A stretch of 7,660 nt of DNA from Nitrospira sp. (GCA_015904075.1 JABMDH010000012.1:1-7660); one strand, 5' to 3'. Counted from the stretch's first letter, positions 1 through 6,674 are shown. Numbers and translations are program-made. The notes: a model not told the origin generated them from the letters alone.

Positions 1-64
1 GCCGGCCGACTTCCCTATAGTCTCGCGTACAAGCCCGGCCGGACGCCGGATGTATTTGAACCCG

Positions 65-850
65 TTAGTCGATGCGAGCAGGGTTCGGGACGTCTTTAAA
101 TAGGAGATCGGCAAATTGCCGGCCAAAGTTGAGTCGGTCGGTCAGAGTGGATGCGGTTAGGAACTGCCCGGCAAGGTCTGCGAGTGCCGGTTCACGGGAA
201 AACATGAATCGATGGATATCCACCGGCGCGGTCATCCAAAAGCCTCTCAGCCTGAAAAACGCCAGGATGCAGTCTTCATAGAACAGGGTTAACAGATAAT
301 GTGCGGTCCCCGGTTTGTCTGTGAGATCTTGCGCTTTTCCCAGCCAGTGGAAGCATGAGGCTTTCATGCGGATTTGTTCATTGATCGTCGCTTGTGGAGG
401 GCCTTGGCGAAAGCGATGGTGAGCTTTCTCCAGCAACTGGGCGCAGATCCCTTCGTGGTCGAACAGGATGCGCCCTTTCTTGAGCAGCGACGGAAGTCTG
501 AGTGAATGGGCGAGCTCTTCTTCAACGCCTTGATAGCCGTGGTATCGGATGTCAGTGAGACGGTCGCCGACCCGAAGAATTTCATGACCGTCGGCGTCTC
601 CCTTGACCAGCGCGATCAGATCGATATCGCTATGGGGGGTAATCGCCCGCCTCGCTCCCGATCCGACCAGGATGATGCCGACAAGATCGCCGCCGCGCCG
701 GCCCTTGATATGCCGCAAGGCGACCTCCAGGCTGTCTTCGAAGCCGGGAGGATGAGGCGTTTCTGGTTGCTCCGGCGGTTCCGGGACCGCCAGAAGTTCA
801 GCGTTGAGTTCCTCGCGGGTCGGCATGTTCGTGGCAGTTGTTGCGTCCAT
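65..850 (-). CDS. Pol-beta-superfamily nucleotidyltransferase domain protein (261 aa)
   Basis: The protein carries the signature of the DNA polymerase beta-like nucleotidyltransferase fold. The sequence VGSGARRAITPHSDIDL supplies the GS pair (residues 63-64) and the metal-binding Asp pair (D75 and D77). A further Asp in LTDIRYHGY (about residue 100) is a candidate third carboxylate. Family members transfer an NMP group from an NTP to a small molecule, RNA or protein; the substrate here cannot be told. Residues about 160-261 look all-helical, like the substrate-binding C-terminal half of aminoglycoside nucleotidyltransferase-type proteins, and residues 1-45 are Pro/Glu-rich and probably disordered. 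I chose the ATG at 850-848 because it overlaps the stop of the upstream gene by one base (TAATG), which implies translational coupling. A start 16 codons upstream would lie inside that gene. Resistance function or an antitoxin-like role (MntA type) are possible, but nothing here decides between them. Confidence 0.85.
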   Translation of the reverse strand: MDATTATNMPTREELNAELLAVPEPPEQPETPHPPGFEDSLEVALRHIKGRRGGDLVGIILVGSGARRAITPHSDIDLIALVKGDADGHEILRVGDRLTDIRYHGYQGVEEELAHSLRLPSLLKKGRILFDHEGICAQLLEKAHHRFRQGPPQATINEQIRMKASCFHWLGKAQDLTDKPGTAHYLLTLFYEDCILAFFRLRGFWMTAPVDIHRFMFSREPALADLAGQFLTASTLTDRLNFGRQFADLLFKDVPNPARID

Positions 851-1077
851 TAGGAAACCTGCGCCTGTTGAATGCGGGTGGGGAGGTCGGTGAGCCATTG
901 CTCAAAAGACTGTCCGGCATCCACGATGATTTCAAGTTTGCCGTTGGAGAGGCGGCGGACGGTGCCGGGGTTTTCGGGAGACAGGGGAATTTCCACCCAT
1001 TCCCGATTCAATCCAAGGGCGTCGGTGACTTCGAGAATTCTGCTGATTTGTTGAAACGAGACGGCTTGCGGGGTCAT
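850..1077 (-). CDS. Small unknown protein (75 aa) coupled to the nucleotidyltransferase
   Basis: I do not recognise this family. The product begins MTPQAVSFQQISRILEV, is soluble, and has no signal peptide or membrane segment. It looks like an alpha/beta protein, with a helix near residues 8-20, beta strands around WVEIPLSP and LSNGKLEIIVD, and an amphipathic helix near the C-terminus (SFEQWLTDLPTRIQQ). The start at 1077 is preferred because AAGGAA lies about six bases before it. Earlier in-frame starts at 1107 (ATG) and 1134 (TTG) have no visible ribosome site. Its TAA shares one base with the ATG of the nucleotidyltransferase, so the two are probably made in a fixed ratio and may act together. 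It lies 66 bases downstream of the threonine aldolase stop on the same strand, which suggests one transcript. Function is unknown. Confidence 0.7.
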   Translation of the reverse strand: MTPQAVSFQQISRILEVTDALGLNREWVEIPLSPENPGTVRRLSNGKLEIIVDAGQSFEQWLTDLPTRIQQAQVS

Positions 1078-1143
1078 GGGTTGTTCCTTCCGATGCGTCG
1101 TCTGCATTCTATGTGCCGTTGAAAGTGGTGTCAATGAAAAGGG

Positions 1144-1965
1144 TTACTGTGTGAGGACGCGCATGAAGATCGCGCCGGCTTCGTCGATTTGTTTGGCGGA
1201 GACGTTCAGATGGGTGACGGCCCTGTAGCTCAGTCCTCCGATGGCATTGATGAGTACCCCTTGCTCTTTCAAGGCGGTGACGATCTCGGCCGGAGTGTGG
1301 CGCTGGTTAATCACGTCGAAAATCACAATGTTGGTTTCCACGTGCTGCGGCGCGATCTGGACCGACGGAATTTGTTGAAGCAGCCGGGCTAACTTTTTGG
1401 CATGGCTGTGATCATCCGTCAATCGCGTGACATGGTGTTCCAGCGCATAGATCCCGGCGGCGGCGAGGACGCCTGCCTGGCGCATGGCTCCTCCGTACAT
1501 CCGGCGAAACCGGCGGGCGCGGTCGATGAGCTGCCGATCGCTGGAGATCAGTAAAGATCCGACGGGTGCGCCGAGGCTCTTCGAGAGGCACAGCGAGACC
1601 GTTTCAAAGTGTTGGGCGTAGGATGCCGGCGGGAGCGTCGTGGCGGCAACGGCATTCATGAGCCTGGCGCCGTCGAGGTGCATTGGAATGTTGTGTGTGG
1701 CGGCAACGGCTCGAATTTTTTCGATTGTCGCAAGCGGATAGATGGTGCCGCCCCCGGCATTGTGCGTGTTTTCAAGACAGATGAGGGCGGTGGAGATGCT
1801 GTGCGGATCAGTCGGCCTGATGGCGGCCTCGACCTGTTCTGCGCTCATGATCCCGCGCTCTCCGGGCACCCAATGCAATTGCACGCCTGCCAGCGCGCCG
1901 GCGGCGCCCTGTTCGTAGCGGACGATGTGGCTTTTGCTCTCGACGATGACTTCCTGCCCCGGATT
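1144..1965 (-). pseudogene. ltaE: L-threonine aldolase, N-terminally truncated at a junction
   Basis: This is the C-terminal 273 residues of a fold-type I PLP enzyme that cleaves L-threonine (or allo-threonine) to glycine and acetaldehyde. The visible signatures are LENTHN, HLDGAR (the Asp contacts the PLP ring nitrogen), and CLSKSLGAPVGSLL with the Schiff-base lysine at about 1579-1581. MYGGAMRQAGVLAAAGIYAL and VLINAIG..RAVTHLNVS also match the family. Homology begins at PGQEVIVESKSH. Roughly 70-80 N-terminal residues are missing, including the usual RSDTVT motif and the GT-ANQ phosphate-binding region. In their place the frame continues antisense through the ProA-like gene to 2109, an artificial N-terminus. 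The truncated protein should be inactive. If the break is an assembly join, the real gene is intact in its source genome, where it would head the aldolase, small protein, nucleotidyltransferase operon. Confidence 0.88.
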
Positions 1966-1975
1966 GCGTGAAGTA
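1957..1975. other. Junction between threonine aldolase and ProA-like cassette copy 1
   Basis: To the left the minus-strand aldolase reads normally up to its PGQEV codons. To the right the sequence aligns with 4431 onward of the second cassette. GGATTGC at 1961-1967 fits either parent, so the breakpoint sits in a few bases of microhomology. There is no inverted repeat, transposase or target-site duplication. The break cuts both genes in mid-domain and in opposite orientations, which is typical of illegitimate joining or misassembly. Confidence 0.75.
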
Positions 1976-2809
1976 GCTGAATCAAGTGAAGTGCCGGCAG
2001 GCGCATGGATTCTGATCGATCGTCCGGAGAAGGACATCGCCGTCGAGTTGATGCGGTCTGTGAAAGTCCTGGACGCCATCATCCCGCGCGGTGGCGCGGG
2101 TCTTCGCAAAGCGGTGATGGAGCAGGCAAAAGTGCCGGTGCTGTGTCATGACGGCGGTCTTACGCAGCTCTACGTCGACGGGGATACCGATATTCCCATG
2201 GCGCAGAACATGGTCATCAATTCCAAGGCGCAGCTGTTCGGCGCGGCCAATGCGCTCGATACCTTGCTGGTCCAGCAGGTGATCGGGCGGCAGTTTCTGC
2301 CCCCGCTGATCAACCGGCTGCTGGATCAATTCAAGATCGAAGTGCGCGGCTGCCCGAAGACGGTCGCGCTGATGGGGCAGATGGCGATGACGGGCCATAC
2401 GTCGATCGTGCCGACGACGGATGCCGATTGGCGTACACAGTTTCAGGGGCCCGTATTGGCCGTGAAAATGGTGGAGAATCTGGACGAAGCCTTGGCGCAT
2501 ATCGCGGAGTACGGCCCCTGTCTCACGGCTGTCATTGCGACGACCCGCTATGAATCGGCCATGCGCTTCACACGCGAAGTCGATGCCGGCGCGGTGTTCG
2601 TCAACGCGTCGTCCCGGCTCAACGCGGGGGATAGCTATGGGATGGGAGTCGATATCGGACTCAGTAGTTCGCGTCTGCACGCGAAGGGGCCGATCGGATT
2701 GGAACAGTTGACGTGTGAGAAGTACGTTGCATTTGGGTCAGGCCAACTTCGCTTGCCGCATCCGGTCCCGGAGACGTACTTCGATGCAATCATGCTGAAA
2801 AGACCGTGA
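1961..2809 (+). pseudogene. ProA-like protein copy 1, lacking the first 172 residues
   Basis: This is the C-terminal 282 residues of the glutamate-5-semialdehyde dehydrogenase (gamma-glutamyl phosphate reductase) homologue encoded whole at 3915. Homology starts at GLREVAE, equivalent to residue 173 of copy 2. The open frame extends back to 1925, but its first 12 residues are antisense aldolase. Conserved ProA-family blocks are present: IIPRGGAGL, the YVD strand, DTLLV, EVDAGAVFVNASSR and LHAKGPIGLEQLT. The catalytic region reads VPVLCHDGGLTQLYVD, with Thr where ProA has its nucleophilic Cys. The frame ends at a TGA at 2807-2809, which copy 2 has lost. Without the N-terminal NADPH-binding half and a ribosome site it cannot yield a working enzyme. 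Confidence 0.88.
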
Positions 2810-2810
2810 T

Positions 2811-2906
2811 TCGTCGTTCGTGAAGCGTAGTTCGTATCTCGCAAGCTAAGAAGCAGCCCCGTTCCTCCTATCCTGTGCGTCACGTTTCACGAGATACGAA
2901 CGATGA
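2811..2906. repeat. REP-like imperfect inverted repeat in the spacer, copy 1
   Basis: The 109-base spacer between the ProA-like stop and the methyltransferase start is an imperfect inverted repeat built from TTCGT, ATCTCGT and GAAGC units. GTTCGTATCTCG at 2830-2841 pairs perfectly with CGAGATACGAAC at 2890-2901. The outer left arm TCGTCGTTCGTGAAGC at 2811-2826 also resembles the reverse complement of the right arm. It has no U-tract and looks like a dispersed intergenic palindrome rather than a terminator. Similar elements elsewhere in the genome would be expected but cannot be seen here. Confidence 0.55.
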
Positions 2907-2918
2907 GCTGTATGCCAC

Positions 2919-3491
2919 ATGCTTTCCTCCTCAGATGAGCTACGCACTGCGCTGCACGAACACCTTGCCCGGTGGGGCCTCAAGCGATTTACCTCCGACC
3001 ACGACTATTTCGCTTGGCAACGGCGGCAACTTTCTTCCGCGGATCTGACTCATCTCAATCGACAGGTCGAGTTGAAACGGAGTGGCGATTGCCGCGACGA
3101 AGTCGCGTTCTACGACCTCACCGCTCAGCCAACCATCCTTTCTGTCATCCACAGCCAACGATATGACTACTATGAAGCGGTCGGGTTGCCGGTGGCGTCT
3201 AGATTTGACGACGCACAGCGCGTTCTCGATTTCGGCTGTGGCGTAGGAGTTCTCACCACCTTCTACGCCCGACGATTTCCTGATAAAGAGTTCATCGGGG
3301 TCGATCGATCGCCGGCATCGATTGCAGCCGCTTGGAAGAAATCGAAGGAACTGGGCCTGGCCAATATTCGTTTTGACTGTCTCGATGTGGAGCGTGAATT
3401 GCTTCGCGGCCCCTTCGATCTTATTTTGGCAGCGCATGCGCTAATGCAGGCAGAGCGGGATCCGGGCATTCCCAGTGAGAGTTGGCAGACC
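2919..3491 (+). pseudogene. Class I SAM methyltransferase copy 1, truncated
   Basis: The first 191 residues match the complete protein at 5389 at about 89% identity. SAM-binding motif I is VLDFGCGVGVLTTFYA, followed by the acidic post-I loop (FIGVDRSP), DCLD, and FDLILAAHALMQ. Homology stops abruptly after SESWQT at 3491. The frame then runs into foreign AT-rich sequence and ends at 3611, giving a 230-residue chimera with a tail of about 39 unrelated residues. The last strands of the Rossmann fold and the whole C-terminal domain are missing, so it should be non-functional. Residues that differ from copy 2 include T to V in motif I (GCGVG versus GCGTG). Confidence 0.87.
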
Positions 3492-3753
3492 CACCATCAA
3501 TACTTACAAAGTAAGGAGGTGTACCTCCTGAAAATACAGCTTCAATACTACCAGTTGCAGAACCTGAACAATTTTCCGGTCTCATTTCTAATGACAATGA
3601 TAATGCATTAGGTTGAATAATTTCAAGTGGAGAGCCAGTATTACAAGTAATTCCAACAGCATCTGTTGAAGGAGTAATTTCTGAAAAAGCTACATTTCCG
3701 GTTTCACTTGTATAAAAGAATACTTCATATGAAGGTTCTGATGGAGTGGGACA
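3490..3753 (-). pseudogene. AT-rich foreign fragment encoding an SprB-like repeat (Bacteroidota type)
   Basis: The base composition drops sharply here: I count 43 G/C in the 120 bases 3541-3660, about 36%, against a GC-rich surround. The minus strand is open for about 88 codons and encodes an SprB-repeat-like pattern: EIIQPNALSLSLEM, then a Cys (ENCSGSATGSI), then AVFSGGTPPYFVSIDGG. These match the consensus of repeats in large secreted adhesins and gliding proteins of Bacteroidota (a QP-LS-S strand, a Cys, GS-I--SGGTPPY-YSIDGG). Upstream lies YEVFFYTSETGNVAFSEI with another Cys (GITCNTG), which may be the end of a preceding repeat or domain. The fragment has neither start nor stop of its own and is flanked on both sides by the GC-rich cassette genes. 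No mobile-element end is visible. Contaminating sequence joined in assembly is the leading explanation. Confidence 0.75.
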
Positions 3754-3824
3754 GGCGCGACGCGGGGATGCGGGAAAGGGTGTCAGCCCCACGGATCCCA
3801 GGACAGTCTCCGCATCGCATCGCC

Positions 3825-3854
3825 TTTACTGCCTTAAAAATCGCGTGATATAGT
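3825..3854 (+). promoter_or_regulatory. Possible sigma70 extended -10 promoter of the ProA-like gene
   Basis: TGATATAGT (3846-3854) is an extended -10 element with TATAGT matching TATAAT at five of six positions. TTTACT at 3825-3830 is a weak -35 at 18 bases spacing. Transcription would start near 3861 and leave a leader of about 54 bases. The match is by eye and the host's consensus is unknown. Confidence 0.35.
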
Positions 3855-3914
3855 TCCCGTTCTGTCACGAATGATGTTTGTTCATCGAACGAGAGTGAAT
3901 GGAGAGCGACGTCA

Positions 3915-5408
3915 ATGCAGGAAGTGCCCGTTAAACTGTATCTGGACAAACTGTTGAAAGACTGCCGGAGCGTAGCGAGGCGGTTGGCGCTGGTGTCGGG
4001 GCCAGCCAAAGAGCGCGCATTGCGGGCGATGGCGGATCGATTGGCAGCCGACGAAGAGGCGATCTTGGCGGCCAATACGAAGGATGTTGATGCGGTCGGG
4101 AAGTCGCACGAGGCCGATGTTAAAAAAGATCGGATGAAAGCGTCCGTCGCGCGTGTACGGATGACGGCCGACTCGATTAAGGAGATGGTCGAGCGACTTC
4201 GTATTATCGCCGAATTGCCCGATCCGGTCGGGGCCGTGACGGCTCGGTGGGAGCGGCCGGACGGGCTTCAAGTCAGCCGGATGCGGGTTCCCATCGGCGT
4301 GATCGGAGTCATTTCCGAGCTGAATCCGCTGGTGATGGTTGAGTCGATCGCACTTTGTCTCAAATCGGGCAATCTCTGTGTGTTTCGTGGTGCAGCGGAG
4401 TGGAACCTGACGAGCCGAGCGATTGAAGCGGGATTGCGGGAAGCAGCTGAAAAATGTGAAGTGCCGGCAGGCGCGTGGATTCTGATCGATCGCCCGGAGA
4501 AGGACATCGCGGTCGATTTGATGCGGTCGGTGAAAAGTTTGGACGCCATCATTCCACGCGGTGGCGCGGGCCTTCGCAAAGCGGTGATGGAGCAGGCGAA
4601 AGTGCCGGTACTCTGTCATGAGGGCGGTCTTACGCAGCTCTTTGTCGACGGGGATACTGATATTCCCATGGCGCAGAACTTGGTCATCAATTCCAAGGCA
4701 CAGTTGTTTGGTGCGGCCAACGCCCTCGATACCTTGCTGGTGCAGCAGGTGATCGGGCGGCAGTTCTTGCCCCCGCTGATCAACCGGCTGCTGGATCAAT
4801 TCAAAGTCGAGGTGCGCGGCTGCCCCAAGACGGTTGCGCTAATGGGGCAGATGGCGATGACGGGCCATACGTCGATCGTGCCGGCGACGGATGCCGATTG
4901 GCGCATGCAGTTCCAGGGGCCGGTATTAGCCGTAAAAATGGTGGAGGATCTGGACGAGGCCGTGGCGCATATCGCGGAGTACGGTCCCTGTCTCACGGCC
5001 GTCATTACGACGACCCGCTACGAATCGGCCATGCGCTTCACGCGTGAAGTTGATGCCGGCGCAGTGTTCGTCAACGCGTCGTCACGGCTCAATGCGGGGG
5101 ATAGTTATGGAATGGGGTCCGATATCGGACTCAGCGGCTCGCGGCTGCATGCGAAGGGGCCGATCGGGTTGGAACAGTTGACGTGCGAGAAGTACGTCGC
5201 GTTTGGGTCAGGCCAACTTCGCGTGCCGCATCCTGTTCCAGAGACGTACTTCGACGCGATCATGCTCAAAAGGCCGTTATTCGTCGTTCGTGAAGCATAT
5301 TTCGTAACTCGCAAGCTGAGAAGCAGCCCCACTCCTTCCATCCTGCGCTTCATGCTTCACGAGATACGAACGACGAGCCGTACGCCACATGCTTTCCTCC
5401 TCAGATGA
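3915..5408 (+). CDS. ProA-like aldehyde dehydrogenase-fold protein, catalytic Cys replaced; stop codon lost
   Basis: This is a full-length homologue of gamma-glutamyl phosphate reductase (ProA), which reduces gamma-glutamyl phosphate to glutamate semialdehyde with NADPH in proline synthesis. The N-terminal block LVSGPAKERALRAMADRL, the cofactor region RVPIGVIGVISELNP, IIPRGGAGLRKAV, and EVDAGAVFVNASSRL..LHAKGPIGLEQLT all fit the family. The region aligning with the ProA active site (typically GICHVYVD) reads GGLTQLFVD. The nucleophile is therefore Thr240, and the following His is Gln. A Cys lies six residues earlier (C234), and a second usual Cys (near CNALETLL) is Ala. The usual ARPN reads LNPL. 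Reductase activity is therefore doubtful. The start at 3915 has GGAGAG eight bases upstream. The TGA found in copy 1 is TTA at 5277-5279, adding 43 residues (455-497) over the spacer repeat and overlapping the methyltransferase start by 20 bases. A paralogue with a non-ProA role is my inference. Confidence 0.85.
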   Translation: MQEVPVKLYLDKLLKDCRSVARRLALVSGPAKERALRAMADRLAADEEAILAANTKDVDAVGKSHEADVKKDRMKASVARVRMTADSIKEMVERLRIIAELPDPVGAVTARWERPDGLQVSRMRVPIGVIGVISELNPLVMVESIALCLKSGNLCVFRGAAEWNLTSRAIEAGLREAAEKCEVPAGAWILIDRPEKDIAVDLMRSVKSLDAIIPRGGAGLRKAVMEQAKVPVLCHEGGLTQLFVDGDTDIPMAQNLVINSKAQLFGAANALDTLLVQQVIGRQFLPPLINRLLDQFKVEVRGCPKTVALMGQMAMTGHTSIVPATDADWRMQFQGPVLAVKMVEDLDEAVAHIAEYGPCLTAVITTTRYESAMRFTREVDAGAVFVNASSRLNAGDSYGMGSDIGLSGSRLHAKGPIGLEQLTCEKYVAFGSGQLRVPHPVPETYFDAIMLKRPLFVVREAYFVTRKLRSSPTPSILRFMLHEIRTTSRTPHAFLLR

Positions 5409-5961
5409 GCTACGAACTGCGTTGCATGAACACCTTGCCCGGTGGGGCCTCAAGCGTTTTACCTCCGACCGCGATTATTTCGCGTGGCAACGGCGGCAAC
5501 TTTCTTCTGCAGATCTGAATCATCTCAATCGACAAGTCGAGCTGAAACGGAGTGGCGACTGCCGCGACGAGATCGCATTTTATGACCTAACTGCCCAGCC
5601 GACGATCCTTTCCGTCATTCACAGCCAGCGGTATGACTACTATGAAGCGGTCGGGTTGCCTGTGGCCTCTCGACTTGGCGATGCCCGGCGCGTTCTCGAT
5701 CTCGGTTGCGGCACGGGAATTCTCACCACCTTTTATGCTGGTAGATTTCCTGACAAAGAGTTCATCGCGGTCGATCGATCGCCGGCATCGATTGCCGCTG
5801 CTCGGCAGAAAGCGAACGAACTCGGCCTAGCCAACGTTCGTTTTGACTGTCTTGATGTGGAGCGTGAATTGCTTCGAGGCTCCTTCGATCTCATTGTGGC
5901 AACGCATGCGCTCATGCAGGCAGAGCAGGATCCTGGCATTCCCAGTGAGAGTTGGCGGACC
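4431..5961 (+). repeat. Diverged cassette copy 2 (matching 1961-3491)
   Basis: This is the partner of the segment at 1961-3491, offset by exactly 2470 bases. In this copy the match is embedded in complete genes: the ProA-like frame begins 516 bases before it and the methyltransferase continues 618 bases after it. Copy 2 is therefore the intact parent form and copy 1 a fragment of a related locus. Confidence 0.9.
5281..5376. repeat. REP-like inverted repeat in the spacer, copy 2
   Basis: Left arm TCGTCGTTCGTGAAGCAT (5281-5298) pairs with the right arm at 5352-5376. The reverse complement of the right arm has the same sequence interrupted by a seven-base ATCTCGT unit. The element is more diverged between copies (about 15 of 109 spacer bases) than the flanking genes, yet its palindromic character persists. 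In this copy it is translated as part of the extended ProA-like frame. Confidence 0.55.
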
Positions 5962-6579
5962 TTCAAACGGGCGCATCACGCAGAGCGGCAAACAGACTTC
6001 GAGCAGCGAACAGGAATCGGTGCTCGGCTGGACAGACTTGGTGCGGTTCTGGACTCATCTGGCCGGATGGTCGTTTGTGAAAAAGTGAGACACCTGGCCA
6101 GGCGAGTGCCCTTCCAGCGAGCATTGGCGGAAAGGGATTTTCAGTTGATTGAACCGCCTGGATCGATCCGGTATCGATTGATCGAAGACGCGGTAGATGA
6201 TGGGCCGTTGTATGTAGTACAAAAAGGGTGCGGAGTCGCTTTGGTGTGGGACGAATCACCGGAGACGGACGAAGGTCTGGTTTTCAATCGAAATGCCGGG
6301 GTTGCCGCACAGACGGATCCTGACAGGCCTCTGTATGAGAATCATTGGTCGTCGGCACAAACGGCATGGGAACAATTGAACCATCGGGTAGTGACACAAG
6401 AGGTGACGCACCAGCAATCGGACGGTCGACAAGTGCATGTCGAGCTGGGGATATCCGAGGATGTACGGTATCTCTACTGCGCCAATACGTTCGATCAGCG
6501 GCAGCTCGTGATCGTTGAACCGGTTCGTGCGGCGTTGCTCGAAGCCTATTACCGAGAGATCATTGGCGGTATGTCATGA
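5389..6579 (+). CDS. Class I SAM-dependent methyltransferase with unknown C-terminal domain (396 aa)
   Basis: Residues about 1-95 form a helical N-terminal region containing FAWQRRQLSSADLNHLNRQ. The Rossmann methyltransferase core follows. Motif I is VLDLGCGTG (102-110), the acidic residue at the end of strand 2 is D129 in FIAVDRSPAS, DCLD (153-156) fits motif III, and FDLIVATHAL (166-175) is strand 4. Later strands are GRMVVCEKV (225-233) and PLYVVQKG (273-280). Residues about 281-396 make a separate domain I do not recognise, with LYENHWSSAQTAWEQL, DGRQVHVELG and YLYCANTFDQRQLVIVEP. The substrate is unknown; no DNA-methylase NPPY-type motif is present. The ATG at 5389 has no clear ribosome site, so translation may depend on coupling to the overlapping ProA-like frame. 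Copy 1 has the same start. It probably acts in the cytosol in the same process as its neighbour. Confidence 0.85.
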   Translation: MLSSSDELRTALHEHLARWGLKRFTSDRDYFAWQRRQLSSADLNHLNRQVELKRSGDCRDEIAFYDLTAQPTILSVIHSQRYDYYEAVGLPVASRLGDARRVLDLGCGTGILTTFYAGRFPDKEFIAVDRSPASIAAARQKANELGLANVRFDCLDVERELLRGSFDLIVATHALMQAEQDPGIPSESWRTFKRAHHAERQTDFEQRTGIGARLDRLGAVLDSSGRMVVCEKVRHLARRVPFQRALAERDFQLIEPPGSIRYRLIEDAVDDGPLYVVQKGCGVALVWDESPETDEGLVFNRNAGVAAQTDPDRPLYENHWSSAQTAWEQLNHRVVTQEVTHQQSDGRQVHVELGISEDVRYLYCANTFDQRQLVIVEPVRAALLEAYYREIIGGMS

Positions 6580-6595
6580 GGCACACATCGGTTCA

Positions 6596-6620
6596 ACCAT
6601 GGTTCCTTCGGAACCTTGGT
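6596..6620 (+). terminator. Hairpin after the methyltransferase, possible terminator
   Basis: GGTTCC (6601-6606) and GGAACC (6610-6615) form a perfect stem with a TTC loop. The stem extends by four further pairs outside a single T-T mismatch. It sits 16 bases after the methyltransferase stop. No T-run follows, so intrinsic termination would be weak; it may instead protect the mRNA end. Confidence 0.45.
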
Positions 6621-6674
6621 GCGAGTGGCACGAGGTATGCTTGAGAGCCGGGAAAATATAGTGGCTCGCATCAG

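Larger units (their letters stand above)
1961..3491 (+). repeat. Diverged cassette copy 1 (ProA-like part + methyltransferase part)
   Basis: This segment aligns with 4431-5961 at a constant offset of 2470 bases, with equal length (1531 bases) and no net insertion or deletion, including the non-coding spacer. I counted 23 differences in 240 aligned bases (1981-2220 against 4451-4690). The encoded ProA-like parts differ at about 17 of 282 residues and the methyltransferase parts at about 21 of 190. The spacer differs at about 15 of 109 bases. Changes are mostly at third codon positions and both reading frames stay open. The two copies therefore behave like diverged orthologues or long-separated paralogues under selection, not a fresh duplication. 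Confidence 0.9.

Noticed and set aside
1..64. Terminator or RNA gene at the left edge
   Set aside because: GCCGGCC-type short palindromes occur twice, but I find no stable stem with a T-run and no tRNA-like fold in these 64 bases.
1966..2109. N-terminal 48 residues of the minus-strand aldolase frame as a real protein extension
   Set aside because: They are the antisense of the ProA-like gene, and the same antisense peptide pattern appears opposite copy 2 at 4436-4579. No aldolase homology is present there.
3490..3753. An insertion sequence or group II intron within the methyltransferase
   Set aside because: There are no terminal inverted repeats, target duplications, transposase or reverse transcriptase motifs. 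The only coding signal is an SprB-like repeat.
3912..4799. 295-codon minus-strand open frame opposite the ProA-like gene
   Set aside because: It is a GC-rich shadow frame, its composition is His/Arg/Gln-rich, and a matching shadow opposite copy 1 (1982-2680) shows it follows from codon bias of the sense gene.
1961..5961. CRISPR array, diversity-generating retroelement or prophage explaining the repeats
   Set aside because: There are only two long protein-coding copies, with no short regularly spaced repeats, no reverse transcriptase, and no phage genes. Substitutions are scattered and mostly synonymous rather than biased to adenines.
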